Shown: piece after piece, positions 1 through 4,766 of the stretch | How positions within the stretch are numbered: the first letter of the stretch is position 1 | How the letters are laid out: every line of letters begins with the position of its first letter | Source: FEN-727 sp036508635 | GTDB taxonomy: Bacteria; Actinomycetota; Geothermincolia; Fen-727; Anoxymicrobiaceae | Length of the DNA: 6,809 nucleotides | Reading direction: 5' to 3' | Assembly (NCBI GenBank): GCA_036508635.1 | Contig: DATCGY010000311.1 | Coordinates: 1-6,809 of the forward strand | Made by a program: the position numbers and the translations under genes | The notes under the pieces: generated by a model | The model's input: the letters and a program-made list of their open reading frames with translations, nothing else | Told to the model about the DNA's origin: nothing | Database searches by the model: none

Positions 1-848
1 AAAGCCTTGCCCTCGCAGCGGATGTATGCCCACTTGCGGTCCGTGAGCCACGAGACGTAGTCTGAGGGGCCGATGTGTATGCAGCCGCTCTCGATGTTGT
101 AATCGAGCTGGGAGACCACCGAGTTGGTCTTGGAGATCTTCTTTGACTCGAGACGCTCGCGCTCCAGCATGTTCTTGAAGTCCATGTTGCCGCCGATGTT
201 GAGCTGGCTGGTGCGCTCGAGGGCGACTCCGCGGTCGTTGAACAGCTTTGCGAGCACGCGGTGCACGATGGTGGCGCCGACCTGGCTCTTGATGTCGTCG
301 CCGATGATGGGGAGCCCCGCCTTGCGGAACTTGCCCTGCCACATCTCCTCTTTGGCGATGAACACGGGGATGCAGTTCACCACTCCGCAACCTGCCTCCA
401 GCGATTCGCTGATATAGAAGCGCGTGGCGTCCTCGCTCCCGACGGGGAGGTAGTTGATAAGTATCTCGGCGCCTGATTCGACAAGCGTCTCGGAGACGTC
501 GACAACGGGAGCGCTGCTCTCGTTGATGGTCTCCCGGTAGTACTTGCCCAGGCCGTCGAGGCTCGGGCCGCGAAGCACTTCCACGCCGAGATCCGGGACG
601 TCAGAGAACTTGAACGTGTTGTTCGGCTCGGTGAAGATCGCCTCGGAGAGGTCTTTTCCGACCTTGTTCTCGTCGACGTCAAAAGCCGCTACGAACTTGA
701 CGTCGCTTACGTGGTAAGGCCCGATCTTGACGTGCATGAGGCCGGGAATCGTGTCCCCCTCTCGTGCGTCCCTGTAATACTCGGTCCCCTGGACCAGGGA
801 CGACGCACAGTTGCCGGCCCCTACTATTGCTACCCTAACCTCTGCCAT
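1..848 (-). CDS. ino1: Inositol-3-phosphate synthase, N-terminal 282 residues (runs off left edge)
   Basis: Converts D-glucose 6-phosphate to 1D-myo-inositol 3-phosphate using NAD+ in the cytoplasm. This is the committed step to inositol, and in actinobacteria to phosphatidylinositol and often mycothiol. The translation matches mycobacterial Ino1 nearly throughout. It has an N-terminal Rossmann motif VAIVGAGNCASSLVQG (residues 6-21), then GLMHVKIGPYHVSDVKFVAAFD (36-57, split here as GLMHVKIGPYHV and SDVKFVAAFD), NYLPVGSED (132-140), GDDIKSQVGAT (183-193), GGNMDFKNMLERERLESKK (219-237) with the active-site lysine cluster at K236, K237 and K240, and the C-terminal landmark HIGPSDYVSW (258-267). 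The start is the ATG at 848-846, preceded by AAGGAGG at good spacing. The family is usually about 360 residues, so roughly the last 80 lie outside the window. It follows padR on the same strand after 47 bp and is probably cotranscribed with it. Confidence 0.96.
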   Translation of the reverse strand, partial: MAEVRVAIVGAGNCASSLVQGTEYYRDAREGDTIPGLMHVKIGPYHVSDVKFVAAFDVDENKVGKDLSEAIFTEPNNTFKFSDVPDLGVEVLRGPSLDGLGKYYRETINESSAPVVDVSETLVESGAEILINYLPVGSEDATRFYISESLEAGCGVVNCIPVFIAKEEMWQGKFRKAGLPIIGDDIKSQVGATIVHRVLAKLFNDRGVALERTSQLNIGGNMDFKNMLERERLESKKISKTNSVVSQLDYNIESGCIHIGPSDYVSWLTDRKWAYIRCEGKA

Positions 849-857
849 TGATCGCGT

Positions 858-864
858 CCTCCTT
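858..864 (-). promoter_or_regulatory. Strong ribosome binding site of ino1
   Basis: The minus strand reads AAGGAGG followed by 9 nt and then the ATG of ino1. It is a near-perfect Shine-Dalgarno sequence and fixes the ino1 start. It is also clearly stronger than the site in front of padR, so ino1 could be translated more than the regulator from a shared mRNA. Confidence 0.85.
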
Positions 865-895
865 GCCAACCCCACGCAGGGCTCATGTCTACCTG

Positions 896-1495
896 TCAGA
901 CCGCCGAGACTTGCCCTTCAGCGGTCTCCACTTCGATATTGCGCTTACCGGCTGCGCCATCGCGCTTTCGGATTGTCTCCCTTTCGTGTGCCATCAACCT
1001 GTCCAGCCACCTGATATCGCTCTTTGTCTGGTTGAACTTGTGCTTGAGCAGGCCGGTGCGGTACAGATCCTCGTCCTTGTTGACCGACCGGTACGCCTTG
1101 AACTTCGCCAACTGCTCGGTGAGGTAGCTGCGCCTCATCTCGAGCAGGTGCAGCCGCTTCTCGGGCTCGAGGTACCTGAAGAACGCCATCCTCAAGTCGA
1201 ACTTCTCGGTATCGGCTAGAGCCGTATCGTTTATCTCCTCGCCCAGCATGTTCATGAACGCCTTTTCGCCTTTGGGCGTGATGCGAAAGACGTTGCGGTT
1301 CCTGGTCTTTTCCTTGATCGAGTAGGCGCGCTCGATGGACCCGGATTTCTCGAGCCGTTTCAATGCTGGATACAGCGACCCGTAGCTGACCGTCCAGAAA
1401 TGTCCAAGCATATACGAGAGTCGTTTCTTCAGCTCATATCCGTGCATGGGCCTCTCTTTCAGTAGCCCAAGAATCGCTAGTTCTAGCACCTTCAC
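896..1495 (-). CDS. PadR-family transcriptional regulator
   Basis: A 199-residue cytoplasmic DNA-binding protein, probably a dimeric repressor. Residues 1-85 form the PadR winged helix: it opens with MKVLELAILGLLKERPMHGY (1-20), a family hallmark, followed by the recognition-helix segment YGSLYPALKRLEKSG (38-52) and the wing up to FRITPKGEKAF (70-80). Residues 90-175 are a helical, charged C-terminal dimerisation domain of the PadR-C (Vir_act_alpha_C) type. The final 25 residues look disordered. The start is a GTG at 1495-1493, with GGAAAGG about 4 nt upstream, and the protein then begins exactly where PadR proteins usually do. It sits 47 bp upstream of ino1 on the same strand, the arrangement also seen in Mycobacterium (Rv0047c-ino1). 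Two dyads in front of the gene suggest autorepression. The effector is unknown; an inositol or phospholipid-related signal is a guess from context only. Confidence 0.93.
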   Translation of the reverse strand: MKVLELAILGLLKERPMHGYELKKRLSYMLGHFWTVSYGSLYPALKRLEKSGSIERAYSIKEKTRNRNVFRITPKGEKAFMNMLGEEINDTALADTEKFDLRMAFFRYLEPEKRLHLLEMRRSYLTEQLAKFKAYRSVNKDEDLYRTGLLKHKFNQTKSDIRWLDRLMAHERETIRKRDGAAGKRNIEVETAEGQVSAV

Positions 1496-1523
1496 ACTGC
1501 CTTTCCGAACACACGAGCGGTTA

Positions 1524-1542
1524 ATGTATCAAATCGATATAT
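1524..1542. promoter_or_regulatory. Imperfect 19-bp dyad, probable second PadR operator
   Basis: The plus strand reads ATGTATCAA-A-TCGATATAT, so the right arm is identical to that of the perfect dyad at 1554-1572 and the left arm differs at two of nine positions. Its centre, base 1533, is 30 bp from the other centre, close to three helical turns. Two dimers could therefore bind the same DNA face. It lies 28 bp upstream of the padR GTG, in the presumed 5' untranslated region. Assignment to PadR is inference from position and symmetry. Confidence 0.6.
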
Positions 1543-1553
1543 TTTCCGCAAGT

Positions 1554-1572
1554 ATATATCGATTCGATATAT
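1554..1572. promoter_or_regulatory. Perfect 19-bp dyad, probable PadR operator
   Basis: The sequence ATATATCGA-T-TCGATATAT is a perfect palindrome with 9-bp arms around a single central base (1563). It overlaps the end of a candidate -10 box (1571-1576), and its centre falls at the expected transcription start of the padR promoter. That placement suits a repressor. PadR regulators commonly bind AT-rich dyads in front of their own gene. It stands out from GC-rich surroundings and has a degenerate second copy 30 bp away. Confidence 0.7.
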
Positions 1573-1598
1573 TATGCAAGCTTCCTGCCATATTCCAA
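1571..1598 (-). promoter_or_regulatory. Candidate sigma-70-type promoter of padR-ino1
   Basis: On the minus strand, TTGGAA (1598-1593) is followed by 16 nt and CATAAT (1576-1571). The -35 box matches TTGACA at 4 of 6 positions and the -10 box matches TATAAT at 5 of 6. Predicted transcription start is near 1564, inside the perfect dyad. It lies just past the stop codon of the upstream hydrolase gene, so padR-ino1 can be expressed separately from that gene. Read by eye, not experimentally supported. Confidence 0.45.
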
Positions 1599-1616
1599 AG
1601 GGATGGTTCGGGTGCG

Positions 1617-2339
1617 TTAACGCGCGAAGTGCTCGAGATAGCCCTCGATGTAAGCCCTGACTGCGTCCGAGGGGCTATAGATGCCGAAGTGACCTTCGCA
1701 GAGGATGTCGGCGTCAAGCGCGAGCAGGCTGTCCATGGAGTGGCGCCACTCCTTGATATCGGAGCCGAAGTCCGGGTGGAACGGGCCGTGGATGTCCTGG
1801 CCGAAGAGTACCCGTGTCTTGTCGATATCGGTATAGGCGGATATGGAGCCCGGCGTATGTCCGGGCGTGAGGAGCGTCCGCAGGACCAGGTCCCCTACAA
1901 CGATCTCCTCCTCGTCGAGCTCAAGCTTGCGGTCAATGGTAATCGGGTCGAGCCGGACTCCGTAGAGGAAAGCAGCTGTCATCAGGCGGTCTCCCTCCTC
2001 GAGCGGAGCGGAGTCCTTTTCGTGCGTCACGATATCGACGCCGTACTCGGCCCTGAAAAGGGAAGCCGCCCCGACGTGGTCGATGTGACAGTGCGTGAGA
2101 AGCAAGGTGTCGATCCGCGCGGGCTCGAAGCCGACCCGGATTATGTTTGCGACGATAGACTTGTAACCGGGGCCGCAGCCGCTATCGATGAGGCAGAGCG
2201 GCCCACCTCCATCGAGCAGGTATACGCAGCAGTCCTGCCCGGAAGAAAGATCAGGACCTCCGACCTGGTAGACCCGGTCGCATACCTTGGACGGGCTTTT
2301 CTCAGAACGCAACGTACACCTCGATTCAGAATCGGTCAC
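1617..2339 (-). CDS. MBL-fold metal-dependent hydrolase
   Basis: A 240-residue cytoplasmic protein of the metallo-beta-lactamase superfamily (glyoxalase II-like branch), presumably binding two metal ions. All expected ligands are visible: THCHIDH with His83, His85, Asp87 and His88, His161 in LLTPGHTPGS (156-165), Asp182 in LFGQDIHG, and His217 in CEGHFG. The length is normal for a stand-alone MBL hydrolase. The substrate cannot be told from sequence; thioesters, lactones and other esters are possible. It is rich in cysteine near the N-terminus (C8, C20, C37, C38, C49, C55), and the CC pair sits where relatives usually have NVY. The start is uncertain. The GTG at 2339 has no good ribosome binding site, whereas a TTG nine codons later (2312-2310) has GAGGTG just upstream and would give 231 residues. 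It is upstream of padR on the same strand, separated by 121 bp holding a promoter and operators, so any link to inositol metabolism is speculative. Confidence 0.9.
   Translation of the reverse strand: MTDSESRCTLRSEKSPSKVCDRVYQVGGPDLSSGQDCCVYLLDGGGPLCLIDSGCGPGYKSIVANIIRVGFEPARIDTLLLTHCHIDHVGAASLFRAEYGVDIVTHEKDSAPLEEGDRLMTAAFLYGVRLDPITIDRKLELDEEEIVVGDLVLRTLLTPGHTPGSISAYTDIDKTRVLFGQDIHGPFHPDFGSDIKEWRHSMDSLLALDADILCEGHFGIYSPSDAVRAYIEGYLEHFAR
2317..2322 (-). promoter_or_regulatory. Possible ribosome binding site favouring a TTG start for the MBL hydrolase
   Basis: The minus strand reads GAGGTG, then 4 nt, then a TTG codon at 2312-2310 in frame with the hydrolase. Nothing comparable precedes the GTG at 2339. 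If used, the protein starts at LRSEKSPSK, still well ahead of the first fold strand (VYQVGG). Confidence 0.4.
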
Positions 2340-2463
2340 GGAGAAGTCTATCGCAGGCGCCGTTCACCCGCATCATCAGGCGGGAAACAGCACATGCGGG
2401 TTGAATGTTAAATCAGATAGACTCTACGGGTCGAAGCCATTTTAGTCGATTATCAATGGTGAT
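2340..2463. other. Divergent intergenic region between the MBL hydrolase and the moxR operon
   Basis: These 124 bp separate the outward-facing genes and must hold the promoters for both. I see no convincing -35/-10 pair on either strand; TTGAAT at 2401-2406 is a possible -35 without a good -10. The region contains overlapping inverted repeats at 2366-2401 and an AT-richer stretch at 2402-2463. The moxR ATG also lacks a clear ribosome binding site. Confidence 0.5.
2366..2401. repeat. Overlapping inverted repeats forming two mutually exclusive hairpins
   Basis: ACCCGCAT (2366-2373) is the exact reverse complement of ATGCGGGT (2394-2401), with a 20-nt loop. The same left arm, as CCCGC (2367-2371), can instead pair with GCGGG (2380-2384) across an 8-nt loop. 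Only one pairing can form at a time. The element lies 62 bp before the moxR start and 26 bp before the hydrolase GTG. It could be an RNA switch, a protein-binding dyad, or chance; no run of T follows either hairpin, so a terminator is not supported. Confidence 0.4.
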
Positions 2464-3432
2464 ATGGACCTGATCGAAGCTCAGAAAAAAGCAAAGGCCC
2501 TCGTCTCGAACGTGGAGACCGTGATAAAGGGCAAGAGACAGACCGTCGAGCTGGCGGTGGTCGCCTTGATCTGCAGCGGACAGCTCTTGATCGAGGACGT
2601 TCCAGGCGTGGGCAAGACAATGCTTGCCCGGGCTCTCGCCAGGTCTATCGACGCCTCGTTCCAGCGCATACAGTTTACCCCCGACCTGCTGCCTTCAGAT
2701 GTCACCGGGGTCTCTATCTTCAACCAGAAAACCGGCGAATTCGAGTTTCAACCGGGGCCGATCTTCGCGAACATCGTCCTCATCGATGAGATCAACCGTG
2801 CGACCCCGAGAACCCAGTCAAGCCTGCTGGAGTCGATGGAGGAACACCAGGTCAGCGTCGACAGCCACACGTATGAGTTGCCCGAGCCTTTCTTTGTTAT
2901 GGCGACCCAGAACCCGGTGGAATTCTACGGGACCTACCCTCTGCCGGAGGGACAGAGGGACAGGTTCCTGATCGCAGTCGGGCTGGGTTACCCGTCGCTG
3001 GAGACGGAGAAGGAGATCGCCGCCGACCAGATGCTCAGGCACCCGATCGAATCGCTCGAGCCCGTCCTGTCAGTGAGTGACGTCCGCGAGCTCCAGTCGG
3101 CGGTCCGGCACGTACACGTCGACTCCGATCTGCTGGATTACGCTGTCTCGATAGTGCATGCGACGCGTAACCACAGCTCGCTGCTCCTCGGCGCGAGCCC
3201 GCGTGGAAGCCTGGCCCTTGTTCGCACCGCACAGGCTTCCGCGATGCTGGACGGACGAGATTTCGCCAGCCCTGACGATGTGAAGCAGATGGCATTGTGG
3301 GTGCTCCCGCACAGGTTCGTCACGCGAGAGCGCTCGCGCACTTCTCTGGGCGAAGCGTCCGTCGTGATGCGCGAGATACTCGACACAGTGCCGGTTCCCA
3401 TCGAGGTCGGGGGGCTGCGGGAGGATAGGTGA
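2464..3432 (+). CDS. moxR: MoxR-family AAA+ ATPase
   Basis: A 322-residue cytoplasmic ATPase of the MoxR branch of AAA+ proteins, which are proposed to act as chaperones maturing partner proteins, often with DUF58 or VWA domains. All core motifs are present: Walker A EDVPGVGKT (44-52), Walker B IVLIDEINR (104-112), sensor 1 ATQNP (147-151), the arginine finger region PEGQRDRF (161-168) and sensor 2 GASPRGSLALVR (243-254). Length and full motif set indicate an intact gene. The ATG at 2464 is the first usable start, since the frame is closed by a TAG at 2443-2445. The upstream sequence has no strong ribosome binding site, so initiation may be weak or on a short leader. It is the first gene of a three-gene operon, and its stop overlaps the next start by 4 nt (GTGA), indicating translational coupling. 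The specific substrate is not known. Confidence 0.96.
   Translation: MDLIEAQKKAKALVSNVETVIKGKRQTVELAVVALICSGQLLIEDVPGVGKTMLARALARSIDASFQRIQFTPDLLPSDVTGVSIFNQKTGEFEFQPGPIFANIVLIDEINRATPRTQSSLLESMEEHQVSVDSHTYELPEPFFVMATQNPVEFYGTYPLPEGQRDRFLIAVGLGYPSLETEKEIAADQMLRHPIESLEPVLSVSDVRELQSAVRHVHVDSDLLDYAVSIVHATRNHSSLLLGASPRGSLALVRTAQASAMLDGRDFASPDDVKQMALWVLPHRFVTRERSRTSLGEASVVMREILDTVPVPIEVGGLREDR
3419..3424 (+). promoter_or_regulatory. Ribosome binding site of the DUF58 gene inside the end of moxR
   Basis: GGGAGG lies 4 nt before the GTG start at 3429 and within the last codons of moxR. It supports the GTG, and with it the 4-nt gene overlap. Confidence 0.7.
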
Positions 3433-4766
3433 AGCGCCGCGCGTTCGTCGTCATAATGGTCGGTCTCGCCCTGCTTCTGATTGCGGCGACGATCAAGTCC
3501 GGCTGGCTGTACATGGTCGCGAGCCTCATGTTCTCCCTGGTCGTGCTCGGGTTCGCCTCCGGCTGGCTTGCGACGAGAAAGCTCGAGATATCCCGGGAGT
3601 GCCCTCCCGACGCCTTCGAGGGCGACGCCTTGCCCGTCAAGCTTCGTGTCGAAAACGGGGGCAGGCTGGTGCGGTATTTCCTGGTGATCCTGGACAACGC
3701 GTTCGGGGGCAAGAAACCACGGGGCATACTGACGGCTATCCGGCGTATGCGCGACGAGCACCTGGATGCGATGCGCACCGGACATCCGCACGGGGAGTCG
3801 CCGGACGCGCGAGGGGGCGGCCTGCGCTCTGCCACGATCGCTTTTGAGCGTATCGCGCCCGGGGAATCGGCCGAGGCGCACTACGAGCTCACAGCCCCGG
3901 TACGCGGCGTGTACGATAAGGTCGAGCTCGTCCTCAGCAGCGGTGGGATCTTCGGGATGGCGCAGTTCACGCGGAGGTCCGCCGCCGCCGCCCCGCTCGT
4001 CGTATACCCGCGAGTCTCCCACCTCGAGTATTTCCCGTACCGCCCACCCGCGAGCGCCGCTCCAATCGAGGCCCTTGAATGGGCGCGAAAGGGAACCGGA
4101 CTGGACTATTACGGCGTCAGAGAATACACACATGGTGATTCACTCAAGCATGTGCACTGGAGGTCCAGCGCCCGCCACGGAAAGCTCATAGTCAAAGAGT
4201 ACCAGCAGGAGTTCCGACCCTCCGCGGGCCTCGTCGTCGGGCTCGTCGAGCCTGGGTACGGCGTGGACAGGGATGACAGCCTCGAGGATGGCCTCAGGTG
4301 CGCGGCCTCGATACTGGATTACTACGCCGCGGTGGGAGTGGCGCCGGTCACGGTGCTGGCCTCCGGTGAAGACATGAGGGTAATCGAGGAGCCCGGCGTG
4401 TTCGGGGCGTTCGACGCGCTGGCACGGTACGCTCCGCTCCGTCTCCCGGACGGCGCCGAACGGCTGGCTTTGGCGCTCGACGAGGCGCAGGCTGTTCTCC
4501 CGGCAGGCAGCGCGCTGGCCGTGGTAACTAACGCTGACGTGGATTCTATCGCCTGGCATATCGCCGGCAGACCGGATATGGAGGGCGCCTCGCTGGTCGT
4601 GGTGGCCGACGAGTCGTATGGCCGTCAATGGGATACGGGGCTCGCGCTGCTCGAGGTCGGGCAGCTGGAGGAAGCGGTATCCCGGCGACTCAACCTGTTC
4701 GTGGTGACCCACGGCCGGGAGATCGACAGATGTTTGAGCGAGCCATTGAGAACTATCGCAGAATAA
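3429..4766 (+). CDS. Membrane-anchored DUF58 protein
   Basis: A 445-residue protein with two closely spaced N-terminal membrane helices (about 5-22 and 26-46), a beta-rich segment (about 52-195) and the DUF58 signature at about 221-258: GLDYYGVREYTHGDSLKHVH (224-243) followed by WRSSARHGKLIVKEY (244-258). DUF58 proteins accompany MoxR ATPases and are probably their clients or partners; the biochemical role is not established. The C-terminal third (about 265-440) should adopt a VWA-like fold, but the strand where a metal-binding Asp-x-Ser would be expected reads LVVGLVEPGYG (268-278) and lacks it, so metal binding at a MIDAS site is unlikely. An unusually charged stretch (about 93-135, rich in Arg, Asp and Gly) interrupts the beta-rich part. 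The start is a GTG coupled to the moxR stop, with GGGAGG upstream. The 3' end overlaps the transglutaminase gene by 37 nt. Confidence 0.93.
   Translation: MKRRAFVVIMVGLALLLIAATIKSGWLYMVASLMFSLVVLGFASGWLATRKLEISRECPPDAFEGDALPVKLRVENGGRLVRYFLVILDNAFGGKKPRGILTAIRRMRDEHLDAMRTGHPHGESPDARGGGLRSATIAFERIAPGESAEAHYELTAPVRGVYDKVELVLSSGGIFGMAQFTRRSAAAAPLVVYPRVSHLEYFPYRPPASAAPIEALEWARKGTGLDYYGVREYTHGDSLKHVHWRSSARHGKLIVKEYQQEFRPSAGLVVGLVEPGYGVDRDDSLEDGLRCAASILDYYAAVGVAPVTVLASGEDMRVIEEPGVFGAFDALARYAPLRLPDGAERLALALDEAQAVLPAGSALAVVTNADVDSIAWHIAGRPDMEGASLVVVADESYGRQWDTGLALLEVGQLEEAVSRRLNLFVVTHGREIDRCLSEPLRTIAE
4717..4721 (+). promoter_or_regulatory. Ribosome binding site of the transglutaminase gene
   Basis: GGGAG lies 8 nt before the ATG at 4730, inside the DUF58 coding sequence. 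Good spacing supports this start, which gives a 37-nt overlap between the two genes. Confidence 0.6.

Noticed and set aside
849..895. Possible separate promoter or operator between padR and ino1
   Set aside because: Apart from the ino1 ribosome binding site, these 47 bp show no -35/-10 pair and no copy of the dyad found upstream of padR. A promoter inside the end of padR cannot be excluded.
1574..1616. Possible terminator after the MBL hydrolase
   Set aside because: The stretch has only the short AAGCTT palindrome and no stem followed by a T run on the minus strand.
1446..2411. A 321-codon plus-strand open frame running antisense to the MBL hydrolase and across the padR promoter
   Set aside because: It has no recognisable domain or ribosome binding site, and it is opposite a gene with all catalytic motifs. 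It crosses the AT-rich operator region. Long antisense frames are expected in GC-rich coding DNA.
2401..2429. TTGAAT as the -35 of a moxR promoter
   Set aside because: At 17-nt spacing the -10 position reads CTACGG, which does not resemble TATAAT, so it was not listed as a promoter.
3138..4133. A 331-codon minus-strand open frame opposite moxR and the DUF58 gene
   Set aside because: The opposite strand encodes two clear protein families. The antisense product is Arg/Pro/Gly-rich with no fold-like pattern.
4140..4712. A 190-codon minus-strand open frame opposite the 3' half of the DUF58 gene
   Set aside because: No motif or start signal; it is explained by codon bias of the real gene.
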